Counted from the first letter of the stretch, positions 20,605 through 32,890 are shown. The stretch: DNA of 64,000 nucleotides from Papilionanthe hookeriana x Papilionanthe teres (GCA_022702705.1 CM040421.1:64540197-64604196); one strand, 5' to 3'. The notes: generated by a model not told the origin, from the letters alone. Numbers and translations: made by a program.

Positions 20605-21694
20605 TTTATATTACCTCGGTTCTTAAAGTTCCCTATAAGGGCAAGCCCCTATAGTTAATTACATTATTAATGATGGGAATCATTTAAGAAAACTCTCGAT
20701 AATGATCAGTGGTTTTGCTCTCAAGAATTTCAAAGTTTAGGGTTTCAAAGGATTGAGATTTGGAAATTTCAATAGGGATTGGATCAAATTTGGAACAGTT
20801 TACTTTAAGAATCCAAAGGAAGAGAAGTAGGGGATGTCACAGACCCGAAGTGAACTCCGGTGACTTCCCGACTATCCTATTATTTGGCTTCAATTTAAAA
20901 GAATTATTTAATGTTTCAATCCTGCCAATTTTAATTAATTAGGACTTATACTTGTATGACATAGTCACACAAACAGCCTCGAAGATGTGAGGGTTTATGT
21001 CGCACCAAACGACTACCTCAGAGTCCTAAGACCGGTTAGGACTTAATTTGCATAATATGATTATGCAAATTCCTAAAGAGAAGTTGAGGATTTATGTTGC
21101 ACTAGGTAAACTACCTCGAAATCCTATGGCTTGATTATTTAAAACTAGGAAAGGTTTTGCTAAAGTAGACACAAGTTTTGATAACGAAGATGGTCGTGTT
21201 GCCCACTGTGCTCCAATCTCCTTATTGTTGCAGAGGTTTAGTTTTAGAAAGTGGCGATAAAGAGATGAGAGAAGTGTTTTGGTTCAGAGAGGTTGAAAAT
21301 TGAGATGGTTTAATATTTTAATTAAAATAAATCTTAAAGTTGATTAAGAAGAACAGATTAAGATCCCACGGTTCCGTCATCCCGACACCACTATTTTCAT
21401 CGGATTCACTTAGTCCAAATGAATTTGCTAAACCCAACTTAATGAGTTTCACACTTTCATTTAGACCGTGGGAAATCTCGTTAGCAACACGTGGGTTACA
21501 TCATCCGAGAGATTCCCGATCATCCAAGGAGACTTTTTAATTTTAGTTATAATTTCAGTTTTCTTTTGTTGGTGATTAAATTTTGAGTTGTTTAAACATA
21601 CTGGGTTCGATCATTTTTATGCATTTATGAGTACAGGAAAGTAAGACATTTAATAAATCGCTGAAAGTAAATCGCAATAAACTTAAATGCGTAC

Positions 21695-21720
21695 CTGGCG
21701 GGCACTCCTGTCATTTTCAC
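21695..21720 (-). other. 26-nt micro-exon-like block in element A LTR
   Basis: On the minus strand the block GTGAAAATGACAGGAGTGCC plus CGCCAG is preceded by AAGTTCAG and followed by GTACGC, the same length and flanks as in the other three LTRs. Confidence 0.5.
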
Positions 21721-24669
21721 CTGAACTTGAAACACATGTTAAAGCATTTATATATTTACAGCAAATACCTAGGTAAAGCTAAGGGAAGGTTCTGGTTGTC
21801 TACGAAAATCTTAGTTCTATTGCTAGTCAATTCTTATGACGGCTAGGTTCTCGTGTTTTATTAAGGATGATTTTCTTCAATGAAGTCTCACTATTCTTTT
21901 AAAACATCCAATCAAGTTAGAGAAGTGCTGGGAACTAAATTCTGAACATCTTCTTAAACAATTTGGGGATTATTTTGAGTTCAGTTAGTTTCATTGTGGT
22001 GATGAATCGATCACCAAGATTACTCTTGCTCAGCGAATTTGGACATTTGATTATCTGATGAGTGGAGTGACATTTCACTTGATGTTTCATTTAAGAGTTA
22101 TGATAATGAAAGCCTTTAAGGGCAAATTGGTTCATTAAAGATTTTAACCATTTTTAATCGAAGTTTTGAGTTGGAGATTTAAGGTGATTTTTTAATTTAG
22201 TTATAAAGTTTAAGTTGATCTTTTCAGGTGTTTTAAATCATTTTGAGTTGGAAAAGTGTTCAAGCTGTTTAATTCAGTTAAGTCTTTATGTTTTAAATGA
22301 TCTTGATATTTTAGATTAATTTTAATTTTTTAAACTGATTTATTTTTTAATTTATGATGTTTTAATCATGAATTGTTCCAGGTTAATCTTTGATGTTTTA
22401 AATTTGTTTTCATGTAAGTCTTAAACAATTTCAGGTTAATTTTAACATCTTGAGTTTGTTTCAATTTGATTTTTAAATAATTTAAAATTAATCCAAATAT
22501 CTTTTAATTTAATTATAAAATTTCAAAAATCATTCTCTTTGTTTTTTTTTTAAATCTTTAGTTCCAATCATCATTTGAGAGTCCCATTAATTAATGTTTA
22601 AATAATATTTGATCAAATTATTGTTTAGAGATTCAATTTATAGAATTAAAATCTTTCTATATTCAAAATCGCTTAACCTTAATAATTCACCTTTTAATAA
22701 ACTTCCAAGGTTTATATGATTTAATTAATAAAAGTTTCTTCTTTAATGTTCAAAGTGATTAATGAGTTTCCACCCTTTAATCTCTTATGTTTCAATCATC
22801 CAAACGGGAATTAAGATCAAATTTTTTTCCCTATCTTTGTTTAAGCCTAAAGTTTAATTAAGGTTAAAGCCTTTTAATTACCTTAATGCCCTCTTGAGCT
22901 TATTCATCCCATAATTCATTAAAATGAGCTCAAATGAACTTGAAATTTTTATATCACCTTACTCACATATCAATTAAGATATTAGAGGAGAAAATCTGAT
23001 TTTTTCCATTTTTAATTTAATTTATATAATTATTTTAGTGGAAAATATGAATTTTCAATAAAAATTCAATAACATTACCAAGGGAAAGTTGTTGTCCTTA
23101 GAAAACTTATGGGAGGTTACTACTAACTAGAGGACCACTTGGACTAATTTTAGTGATTTTTTGAATTATATTTTATTCATTATAATTATTTTAAATTTTG
23201 GAGTATTAATTAATTATAAAATAAAATTAAAGTTGAAAATTAAGTTTTATATTTTTGTTAAATATCTCTGACCACAAGGAACTTAGAGAAACAAATTTCA
23301 TATTTTTCTAATTTTTCTTTGTATTTTTAGAATTATTTTAATGGGGAAGGTTGGAAAATCCATTTTTAATATTAAAAATTACATTAAGCCTTTAAAATTC
23401 AATATCTTTTCCTAAGGATTTAGGAAAAATATTTGGTTGGTTCTTAAGTGATTAGGAAGTAAAATGTAACATTTTGGTGAATTTAATTATTTTTTTTATT
23501 TTTTTTTAATTATTAAATTATTCAAAAATAGGTTAAAAATGAAAATCTTAGAAAAAATTCAATTTTAATTTTCTTAGACTTCTCTAATACCAGAGAGGCC
23601 TAAAAATGAATTTGGTGAATTTTTGAATTACGTTTTGAGTTTTATGAATTTTTAAAGTTTAAAAAGGCCATGTTACTTAGAAAACTCATTTAGTGGGTTA
23701 AAATATTTCCAATTGATTTCAAAATTTTTATGAGGCTTCCTATGATCCTAAAGATCAGTGAAGAAAAGATTTCAAGACATTTTTATTTTTAATTTGTCCT
23801 AATTGATTCAAGATTGATTTTAGGTTAAGTGAACCATTAAGATTATTTATAATGTTTTAAGCCATGAAATAATTATCCCAAGTCCCTTTGGTCATAGGGA
23901 ACCTATCCTAATTGTTCTGGAATTTTCCAAATAGTATGCTAATTTCTAGAATTAAAGTACCAAAACAGGCATAAAATTTTTGAAAATAAATAACTTGTCA
24001 TAGGGGTGACCTCTGGCCTTGGAAAATTCAGGGAATGTTCCCAAGAACAGATGCTACAAAAGACCTATGGTCTCATGTCATGGTGAATTGTATGTGTGAA
24101 TAGAGAATTAAAATACTCAAATCAGTGTTAAATTAATTAAAAATAAAATACTCAACAAAATAGATCAATTCTGTTTCCACATTATTATGCTCTGTTCACT
24201 AAGCAAGAGGGTATTTTTAGTTTATTTTTATGATTTTTCTATACAAAGATATGTATTTTTGAAGTTCTGGGCATTTAAATAATTTAGAAATACCCCTAAT
24301 TTTTTACTTAAACCATTCAGCACCGCGTCATCCTCGGCAGCTCCAAAGTCCACGCGGTGTGTTCCCATTTGACGCTGCCATCCGAGTCAGCATGCACTTT
24401 TTGTTTCACGGTTCTGTCCGACTCGATCTCCGTCGTCCGTCCGATACTCGCTCGATCCAACGGTGGCTGGTCATCATCTCCATCTGGTTCAACCCGAGAG
24501 CCATCAACCTTCTAGTCCTAAGATCTCACTCTAGACTGAACAGAATTACATGATCTTGGGCTCTATGAACACGTCTCAACAAGGCGCACACATCTATATG
24601 TCTATGATGCATCAAAATTTAGTGAAACAAAATGGAGAATCGCTAGAAGCTCGGGAGCAAGAGGAGTTT

Positions 24670-24680
24670 ACATACCTTGG
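24670..24680 (-). promoter_or_regulatory. Splice-donor-like site in LTR leader (element A)
   Basis: On the minus strand CCAAG/GTATGT, about 420 nt after the TATA-like element. The aligned positions in the other LTRs read AAAG/GTATGAG (50902, 61753) and AAAG/GTATTG (39021). Confidence 0.45.
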
Positions 24681-27095
24681 TTCAAGAGGTGAAGCCTCGA
24701 TTGAATGTTCTTGGCACATTCATTGGAGCTGGAGGAGCCTACGGATGGAGCCTCTTATTTTAGTGAAATGCCTAGGTATGACTTCATCCAAGTCTGATTT
24801 TGAGCTCTGGCTGATAGAACAAATGGCTGGTCTGGTGAGGGGTCTTTCACTGGAGAACTTCTTCTCTACCTCTGGTGAAGGTGTCAGAAGAGTTAATCGG
24901 GTTCCTGTGGAGTTTCAAGGGTTGTCCTGTTTCTGGCCTGAGATTGAGCTCTGAAATTGAGCTCAACCAGTGGGGATGAAGGCTGGAAAGCAGTGGGGTT
25001 CTTCTTCTCTAGACTGGGAGAAGCTCTGGGGATGATTTGGGGAGGTTCTGCTGAGAAAAATTTCAACAACTCTCTCATGGTTGAGAGGAGGTGTTTAAAT
25101 GGTCAGGGCCATGGGGCTGAGCTAAGGCGCAATTGAGGGGTTGATTCAGTTGCTTAGGTGGAGGGCAAAGAAGCTCCAAGTTCAATTTTGTTTGAGGTGG
25201 CCAATTGGGTGAGTTTGGGTGTGTATAGGCTAGTGGTGGCTCTCAGTTTTGACACCCTCCAGTGACTAGGCCGGCCGGTAAGGACAGGGGGGCTGGCCCC
25301 TGAGGTGAGGTAAGTCAGGGAGAGGTTTAATGGTGATTAATCAGTTAGGAGATGGTTTTGGGATGAGGCAAAAAGAGATTTATCCACTTAAGGGAAGAGA
25401 TCCCTTAAAATGGGAGACCCTTGGTCCATGGCTCACTTAGCTTGGGCTAGGTGGATCTAGGGTGGTTCCTAGGGTTCAAATGGTGGCTGTGGAAGATTTG
25501 GTTTAGCCACATTTGGTTCATTTTGGTTTGGTTAGGCCATATGTTCAATTTGGCTCACTTGTGTTTAGGTTGGGTTAACTTGAGTTTGGGTTTGATTTAG
25601 GTCCAAGTGTCTTGTGCAACATTGTAGAAATGATTGCCATAACAAACTTTCATGAAGACATGGAATGTTTTTGAGTTCAATTGAAAGGTCATTTAAGTGG
25701 GTTTTGGGGTTTTGGTTAATTTGGGCAAGGTTAGGTCAAGTTGAGCCCAAGTTGGTTTAAGGTGGGGTTTAGACCCAATTGAAAGTTTCAAATGGTCTAG
25801 GGGAATGTATTGAAGAGTTCCCAACATCAATTAGGAAGAAATTTTGGGATTAGGTCACTCAATTTGGTAGGTTTAGGGCATGAATTCACTTTAGGTTAAA
25901 ATGGGGTATTTTTGGTTTTCAAATGGATTGAGGTTAACCTTAGGATCAAATTAAGATAATTGAAGGTTGTATGGGTTTCATGGGAGTTCCATGGAAGGTT
26001 TATGATTGAAATTTGTGGAGAAATGGTTGACAGTAGGTTAATTGGGGAATTTTGGATTAAATAGGCAAAATTGAGGAATTAGGTTTCAAATCGAATTGAA
26101 CTCAAATAGGAATCAATTTGGACTTGGATTTGGTTTAGATTGGTAGTGGGGATGTTGAATTAGAGTTTAGAATTGAAATTAGGCAAGATTGAGGTCAAAT
26201 GGGTTGGTTTGGTTTGACATTGGGTCCATTTAGGTTAGAAATGGGTCAAATTGGGGATTTTGATAAAGGTGGGTTATTTTGAAAAAATTGGCTTATAGTG
26301 TAGTTGTACAAAATAAAATTTGGAATATTTAGGATTTTCTGGAATTTTTTTGAGAAATTTTGGAATTTTTGGATTTTTGGGGCAAAGAGGGTATTTAGGG
26401 TATTAAGAGGTTATTTGGAGGGTATTGGGGTATTTTAGTGGATTTAAAAGGTCAGAATTGTTTCAAATTGATTTTTAGGATGTTTTAGACTTTTGAGTAA
26501 TTTTTGGGAAATTTTGAGGTTGTAGGGGTAATTTAGGTAATTTAGGGTAGGCTTGAGGACCCAATGTCAAAACCAGAAATTTTGGGAAAATGAAATTTGA
26601 TTATGATTGGGAAGTGTTGAAAAGCTTAGAGTGAGCCATCGACAAATAAATGTCCATTTAAACATCTCATGGGTTGTTCCTAACCCTCTTAGCCAAGGAG
26701 CTAGGGGTTTGGACTTAGCCACATGAGTGCTCCAATGAACCAGGAGTCAAGATTGGGTAGTGATGGTTCAAGGTTTAGGATGGGTGTGAAAATGCAGTGT
26801 ATGCAAAGTGTATGTAAGCTAGACCTCACCAAGACTAGGCCACCCAGGGTAGTCCTATGGCTTGAACATCCTATAGGAGTTTATCTTTGTCTTCCCACGC
26901 ATTAGTCCCAACCTTCTAAGTGATTTGGAGGTTGATGACCATCTATGTAGGATTTCAAAGGGAATCAAGATTTGGTTTGAATTTCTAAATGGTGGGTTCC
27001 ATCTATAGTCCCCCAGGATAGTCAAGGAAAAATCCTATGGTTAGATCCTAAGCACTAAGAGGAAAGAAAAGACCTCACCAAAAATGAGGTCTACA

Positions 27096-27115
27096 AATGG
27101 ACCTCCAATAGGTGT
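27096..27115 (-). promoter_or_regulatory. PPT-adjacent block next to LTR (element B)
   Basis: ACACCTATTGGAGGTCCA plus TT before the LTR start. One G of the G run is A here, unlike A and C. Confidence 0.55.
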
Positions 27116-27529
27116 GGTGTGCTAACCATGCACACCGCGCATATTGGCGTTGACTGAAGAGATCAACAAAGCCAACACATACGTCTAAGTATCACACTTA
27201 GAACAAAGCATAGAAAATTTCCGCTGAGGAGTGTCAGGTAAATCTCCAAGACTAAAGATTCCAGAACTCTCGCTGGGAAAAGGAGGTGAATTCCAAATCA
27301 CAAGATCTGGAGAAAGATTGGATTTTAGATTGGTTTCATTTATTTTTTTTCTTTTTTTTAAAGTTTTAAATTTTGAGTTTGAATTTTGATTTGAGTTTCG
27401 ATATTGGTTGAAATTAAAATTTGATTTAAGATTGATTTCAAGGTAGATTTCGCAGCAATTCTAAATTTAAAATGAGAATTGGAACCTAGGTTCCAACCTC
27501 GGGATTGCAAATAGAAATGGAATTTAGGT

Positions 27530-27940
27530 ACCAGCCTCGAAAAGGGTGAGAACTGGAAGTTAGGTACCAATCTCGGAAGAGAGTCGGAAGTTAGCTACCG
27601 ACTTCGAAAAAGGGTGAGAACTAGAATTTAGGTACCAGTCTCGGAAATGAGTCAGAAGTTAGGTACCGACCTCGAAAAGGGTAAGAACTGGAAGTTAGGT
27701 ACCACTCTCGGAAGAGAGTCGGAAGTTAGGTACCGACCTCGAAAAAGGGTGAGAACTGGAAGTTAGGTACCAGTCTCGGAAGAGAGTCAGAAGTTAGGTA
27801 CCGACCTCGAGAAGGGTGAGAATTGGAAGTTAGGTACCAGTCCCAGAAGAGAGTCGGAAGTTAGCTACCGACCTCGAATAAGGGTGAGAACTGGAAGTTA
27901 GGTACCAGACTCGGAAGAGAGTCGGATGTTAGGTACTGAG
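27530..27940. repeat. Tandem array, 67-68 bp unit (element B)
   Basis: The same two-part unit as at 1521-1920 (GAACTGGAAGTTAGGTACC alternating with GAGTCGGAAGTTAGGTACC). About six units. Confidence 0.88.
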
Positions 27941-27959
27941 CTCGAGATTAAAGGAGTGC

Positions 27960-28720
27960 GGAAAAGTTTCTCGGAAGAGTCTAAATTTAGCGGACACCGA
28001 GATTAGGATGCCTTGTCGATATTATACCCAAGTCGGAGGATTAGAATGCGAAAAAGTTTCTCGGAAAGAAAGCGAGATTAGTGGACACCTAGATTATGAT
28101 ACCTTGTCGATCTTATACCCAAGTCGGAGGAGTAAAATGCAAAAAAGTTTCTCGAAAAGAGTGCGAGATTACTGGACACCGAGATTAGGATGCCTTGTCG
28201 GTCTTATACCCAAGTCGGAGGATTAGAATGCAAAAAAGTTTCTTGGAAATGATGCAGAATTAGCGGTCACCGAGATTAGGATGTCTTGTCGGTCATATAC
28301 CCAAGTCGGAGGATTAAAATGAGAAAAGTTTCTCGAAAAGGATGAGATATTAGCGGTCACTTAGATTAGGATGCCTTGTTGGTCTTATACCCAAGTTGTA
28401 GGATTAGAATGCGAAAAAGTTTCTCGAAAGAGTGAGAGATTAGTGGACACCGAGATTAGGATGCCTTGTCGGTCTTATACCCAAGTCGGATGATTAAAAT
28501 GTGAAAAAGTTTCTCGGAAAGGGTGCGGGATTAGCGGTCACCGAGATTAGGATGCCTTGTCAGTCTTATACCCAAGTCAGAGAATTAGAATGCGAAAAGT
28601 TTCTCAAAAAGGATGTGAGATTAGCGGTCACCTTGATTAGGATGCCTTGTTGGTCCTATACCCAAGTCGGAGGATTAAAAAGCGAAAAGTTTCTCGGAAA
28701 GGATGCAGGATTAGCGGACA
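27960..28720. repeat. Tandem array, 90-91 bp unit (element B)
   Basis: The same unit as at 1941-2700, with TTTCTCG and CTTATACCCAAGTCGGAGGA in each copy, about 8.5 copies. ORFs across it at 28008-28737 are repeat artefacts. Confidence 0.9.
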
Positions 28721-29306
28721 TTCAGAGAAGGGAATAAAATTTGAGTATCGATCTCAAAATGAGAATTGGAAGTTAGGTACTAGTCTCAGAAAGATGGGAA
28801 CTAGAATTTAGGTACCAATCCCAAAATTTGGTATTTGATTTGGTTTCAAAGATTCTGCAGAAGATTTAGTGCAGTAGAAGATTGGAATGAGACATGAAAG
28901 TGTTTCACATCCAGAGAGAGTTGATCAAAGTTTGATTGTTTGGCGAAGGATATGAATCCATTAGATCAGAACCAAATCGAAAATTTTGTGGTTTTGTATT
29001 AGTAGACTCAGTCGACCTTCCCAAAAGAGGGAAGGAATCGCTGAGAGTCAAAAAGATTTGAGAACAGCCGGAGGCTGGGGATTTCAAATTCGGAGATTCG
29101 TTTTCATTTTTTTGTTTTTGGTTTTTTTTAGTGACTTGATTTTGTTTTGATTGAAATTTCATTTTGATTCAGGTTTTCATTCATTTATTTTGGTTTATAA
29201 TTTGAGATTTTAAATTTCGTTTTGTGTTTTATTCGGATTTTAAATTTGAATTTTCATTTTTTTGTTTGTTATTATTTCATTCTAATCGTTCTTCGTTCAA
29301 CTTTCT
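28721..29306. other. 3' UTR spacer of element B
   Basis: Matches 2701-3281. Decayed repeat units followed by a T-rich tract at 29095-29280. No gene is seen. Confidence 0.5.
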
Positions 29307-29579
29307 TTAAATCGAGTCAAACTCAGATTTAGTGGTGTTTGCAGTCAATTGCACGAAACTGAAGGCAAAACACGACATAGTCACTTCCATTAAAAATTTT
29401 GAGAGTACATCAGGTGATTCCATCAAAACATTTCTAATGACATCTTTCTGGAAACAGACTTTTACAAAATTCATGTATGTCTGAACACAGACTGTACTGA
29501 TATCTTCATGTTGTCTGACAAAACTGTCAGTTTGATTCATCCATGTCTGAAATGTAAACTGCATAGGTAATAACATCAC
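29307..29579 (-). CDS. Small ORF downstream of AlkB, sister copy
   Basis: A 90-codon frame homologous to 3282-3548. The two differ by about eight residues and by whole codons near the N-terminus, and neither has a stop, while the neighbouring AlkB copy in B is broken. Function unknown. Conserved words include QHEDISTVCVQTYM and DVIRNVLMESPDV. It may be a true small protein or a piece of ORF3 lost by a frame change. Confidence 0.35.
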   Translation of the reverse strand: MMLLPMQFTFQTWMNQTDSFVRQHEDISTVCVQTYMNFVKVCFQKDVIRNVLMESPDVLSKFLMEVTMSCFAFSFVQLTANTTKSEFDSI

Positions 29580-29648
29580 GTTCTAAGCCACTTTCCGGCG
29601 GAGAATCTCACGTAATTTTGCTTTAGAGGTGTGCTACTACCATCTAGC

Positions 29649-30090
29649 TTACAGCTCGTAGGGCTGCAAATTCTCTAATTCTGGATCTGGTCAGAAGTAG
29701 ATCGGAATCTTGCTCTTGTCCATCCTCCTGAAGGTGATGGTGATCAGCTCGTAGGGAACTCATGGGAGTCAGTGCTTCGCTACATCTGCACCATTTCGTT
29801 GTAGTACGAGGACAGAGCCTACCGGTAGGGGTATCTTTACCGGCTCTCGGAATTCTCCGGGGCCGAGTATCCGGAGTTCTGTCCGGAACATGATGCTGCA
29901 TTGGTTGATGAAGGAAACGGTGCAAAACGGTCTCACGAAATCGTGATGGTCCACGTGAGGTTGAATGCAGTCTCCTTCAGCATAAATGTTGATTATGCAA
30001 TGGTTCGGTATGCAATCAGCGGGTAATTGCTTAGCCACCATCCTCTTTATCATTTTCTTAATTAGAACTGGCATTGGATCCACTTCGTCA
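29649..30090 (-). pseudogene. AlkB dioxygenase domain, truncated copy (element B)
   Basis: The C-terminal two thirds of the AlkB domain. The iron-binding HVD (QPHVDHHDF) is intact, and LPVGSVLVL and ADVAKH are present. A stop directly follows the distal His, the 2-oxoglutarate Arg of RISITF is Leu (ELITITF), and more stops follow before the conserved C-terminus LENLQPYEL. The upstream end is cut at about 30090 after DEVDP, where sequence of element C begins. The truncation and stops rule out function. It mainly shows that the AlkB gene is a stable part of this family. Confidence 0.85.
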
Positions 30091-30628
30091 CCAGCTAGGT
30101 CCCCGCTCAATGGCGAACTACCATACAAGCAAATACTACACATAGAGCAGCCTAGTGCCAGACGTTGGGAAATGTACTTCGATGAAGCGTCATCAGCCCG
30201 AAGAGATAATGGACAATAGACAGTGATATCAGGCATATGAAGCTCTAATCACTGGTTTGGAATTAGCAATACTAATGGAAATAACAAACATTTCCATTTA
30301 TGGCGACTCACAACTCATCATTCAGCAAGTGGCAGGATAGTATAAAATTTTAAAATCGAGATTGGAAGAATACCATCGATAAACGATATGGCAACTCGAG
30401 AAAATTTCGAGTGTGATATTTTATAGGATTCCTCGAGCAGACAACGCCTACGCGGACACTTTAGCTAAACTTAGTAAAGAATTGGCTTGTCCACACGAAG
30501 ATACTGTAGATATTATAGTACATGGACGTCAGGTTTTCTCACAGATCGACCTCGACGGTCTACACAAGATTGGAAAAGAAGAGATAGCAACGATAGTGGC
30601 AGATGATATAGAAGATTGACGTCAGCCA
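30091..30628 (+). pseudogene. Second (archaeal-type) RNase H (element C)
   Basis: It begins in the linker SPLNGELPYKQIL and enters the domain with RRWEMYFDEASS, which supplies the first Asp. A gap near 30220 removes the segment before YEALITGLELA. NISIYGDSQLIIQQVAG and NAYADTLAKL carry the remaining acidic residues, and the last Asp is intact here, unlike in element A. Stops fall near 30340 and 30380. The 5' edge is the inverted junction with element B. Confidence 0.82.
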
Positions 30629-31869
30629 TTGATAGAATATTTGCAAACTGGAAGAGTACCAGAAGATAATTCAGTAGCGCATCAAATTCAAAAGAGGGCT
30701 CTCTCATATGCCTTAGTTGACAGTGTTTTGTACAGAAGATCCTTTGATCAGATGTGGCTTAGACGCCTCAGCAAAGCAGAAGCACAGAAAATAGACAAAG
30801 AATTACATGTTGGATTGTGTGGAGCTCACCAGTTGGGACTGAAGATGAAGATGAAAATCAAAAGACTCGGATACTACTGGCCAACAATGATGACAGACTG
30901 CATGGACATAGAAAAAAAGTGTTATCAATGTCAAGTGTACGGTGTGGTCTTGCACCAACCTCCGAATGTTCTACACTCCACGATTGCCTCATGGCCATTT
31001 GAGTGTTGGGGCACGGATATAGTGGGTCCGATAGACCCTCCGTCTTAGAAAGGACACATATTCATACTCACAACTACAGATTACTTCTCTAAATGGGCAG
31101 AGGTAGTGCCACTACGGGAAGTTTTAACACAACAAGTTCTATAGTTCTTCAAGAATCAGGTTGTCTACCGCTTCCGTGTGCCGCGAAGGATCATTTACGA
31201 TAATGGGTCCGCCTTCAAGAGCACGAAATCAACAATTTCTTCAAAAGAGATGAGATAGATTGGAGATACTCTATAATCTGTTACCCCAAAGCAAATAGCT
31301 TGGCAGAAGACTTCAACAAGTTGCTCGTCCAAATTCTAAAGAAGACACTCGACGACAACAAAAGAGGATGGCACGTGAAATTGCTAGAAGCATTGTGGTC
31401 CTATAGGACGACAGTCAGAACGCCAACACAATCTACACCTTATGTGCTTGTGTATGGGACCGAGGCAGACCATCCGCTAGAAGTTCAGCTACAGTCGCTC
31501 TGAGTCGCCGTCGCCAATCAAATTACAATAGAAGAAAATGCCAAGCTTCGACTGGCATAACTGAAAATTCTCGAAGCGAAAAGATTCCTTGCACAGCAGA
31601 ATTTGGAACTCTACCATGCAAAGATGATTCATGCCCACGATACGTTGGTCCACCCAAGGTTCTTCAAAATTGGTGACCTCATACTCATTATCAGAAGGCC
31701 TATTCTTGCACACTGTAAAATAGGTGGAAAATTTGAACCGACTTGGGAAGGACCATTCGTGGTGGAAAAGGTTTACTCTGAAGTGTCATACCAGTTGGTA
31801 GATTCTCAAGGCGATAGACCCATGTTGCCAATAAATGGATGATATCTCAAGAAGTGATACGCGACATGA
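30629..31869 (+). pseudogene. Integrase (element C)
   Basis: It holds the zinc-binding region (HVGLCGAHQ, then KKCYQCQ), the catalytic core (GTDIVGP, then DNGSAF, then LAEDFNK, supplying the Asp, Asp and Glu) and the C-terminal domain (IGDLILIIRRPI, PTWEGPFVVEKV, LPING). All three catalytic residues are recognisable, but stops at about 31045 and 31141, a frame change near 31225, and stops at the C-terminus break it. Its homology with the split integrase of A fixes the insertion point of the solo LTR there. Confidence 0.88.
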
Positions 31870-32441
31870 GGAATCTGAAGAAAAATTTTCATTCCGATGT
31901 AGAATAGAGCCAGCGTTTGTGACCAGGTCCAAATCTTGTAAAAAAATATCTTTAAATAAAATAAAGCAAATTTTCTCACGAAATAAAATACAGTTGTTGA
32001 AATTTTTAATGCCAAAACTTATAAAACCATATTAAATAAGATAATGGGATCAAAACAATTATGAAACTTATTAAAACAAAGAAATAAAAGATAAAGGATT
32101 TTGTCCTTGTTCTTGTTCGTGCACAACACCACCCACTAACATTTCTCCTGTTTACTTGTGCAGGTGCTATCAGGTTTGCGAGTTAGCGTTTGCTTCCATA
32201 AACTGCTTGGACTTCGCGTCTTGAAAAAGAAACAAAAAAAAATATATTAGAGACATGAAATCGATGAAAAAGAGTGGCTGCAGAGAGACCAGACAAACTT
32301 CAGGATATGAAGGAACTGGAGGGTTCGTCGACTCACACCTCCTCGTCGCGAGACACGGCCAGGTCCCGTCTATGATCACTAATCCAGAAGGTAATCTTGT
32401 TGCTGCTTTAGCCGAAAGAGTTCTAGATGCATCGTTGGCAA
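31870..32441 (+). other. Spacer between integrase and ORF3 with splice-acceptor-like site
   Basis: AT-rich to 32100. A pyrimidine-rich tract and TTTACTTGTGCAG ending at 32163 resemble a 3' splice site and lie about 295 nt after the integrase end, matching the site at 4975 in element A. An open stretch at 32255-32464 might be the start of ORF3, but I cannot align it with element A. Confidence 0.45.
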
Positions 32442-32640
32442 TGTTGACCTCATTTTTACAATGAGTCAATACCTTTTGACCTAAAAAGTCAACTTTGGTC
32501 AAAATGGTCAATCTAGACCCAATGACTAACCCTGTTGACCCCTAGGTCAACCTTTTGACCTAAAAAGTCAACTTTGGTCAAAATGGTTAATCCAGACCCA
32601 ATGACCAACCTTTTGACCTAAAAGTCAACTTAATTGAAAA
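32442..32640. promoter_or_regulatory. Cluster of W-box (TTGAC) motifs
   Basis: About a dozen TTGAC cores on the two strands in 200 bp, nine of them in the TTGACC form. They sit in a roughly 80-bp segment repeated twice with a third partial copy. W-boxes bind WRKY transcription factors in plants. Binding here is inferred. Confidence 0.5.
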
Positions 32641-32699
32641 CTCAGACTATTGACACTGTGGATTTTCTTTGCATGTTATAGGGTGTGCTAACTTTGTTT

Positions 32700-32890
32700 T
32701 GCAGGATGACACGGAAAATAGAACAAAAAACTTTTAGGATAGCCACCAAACATAACATTTTCAACAAAACAAAACAAAATAATGACATGGAAAACAAAAT
32801 AAAAAACTTTTAGGATAACCATCAAACATAACATTTTCAACAAAACAAAATAAAATAACGACATGGGAAATAAAACCAAACCTTTAATTA
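32700..32890. repeat. Tandem duplication, ~85 bp
   Basis: AAAAAACTTTTAGGATA plus CCAAACATAACATTTTCAAC occurs twice in succession with few differences, inside the short LTR. Confidence 0.8.

Larger units (their letters stand above)
1..27095 (-). mobile_element. Element A: near-complete Tat-lineage Ty3/gypsy retrotransposon with AlkB ORF
   Basis: On the minus strand the order is 5' LTR, primer binding site, gag, protease, reverse transcriptase, RNase H, second archaeal-type RNase H, integrase, AlkB ORF, tandem repeats, 3' LTR. The second RNase H and the tRNA-Arg-like primer site place it in the Tat (Ogre-like) lineage of Ty3/gypsy. The 3' LTR runs off the left window edge. A 6-kb solo LTR splits the integrase. 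Pol and gag are broken by stops and frameshifts and several catalytic residues are lost, so this copy cannot be autonomous now. Homologous blocks in elements B and C confirm the boundaries. Confidence 0.88.
20238..27095 (-). repeat. 5' LTR of element A, shared with element B (6.86 kb)
   Basis: It starts at 27095 with TGTAGACC and ends at the primer site at 20237. It aligns along its length, in inverted orientation, with the LTRs at 36624-43180 and 48125-55591. U3 runs from 27095 to about 25100, a TATA-like ATTTAAAC lies at 25092-25100, and a roughly 4.8-kb transcribed AT-rich leader follows. Sequence on both sides belongs to internal regions of this family, so the LTR serves A as 5' LTR and B as 3' LTR. 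Confidence 0.85.
27096..30090 (-). mobile_element. Element B: 3' fragment of a sister copy
   Basis: Reading on the minus strand it holds the end of an AlkB ORF, a small ORF, both tandem arrays and the PPT-adjacent block, and then enters the LTR at 27095. It matches 1119-4060 of element A at about 93-95% by eye. Its upstream part is missing: at about 30090 it joins element C in inverted orientation. Confidence 0.85.

Noticed and set aside
28008..28737. Repetitive ORFs with YTQVGGLE-like units
   Set aside because: They are translations of the 90-bp tandem array, whose ~90-bp unit is often divisible by three. No conservation in element A.
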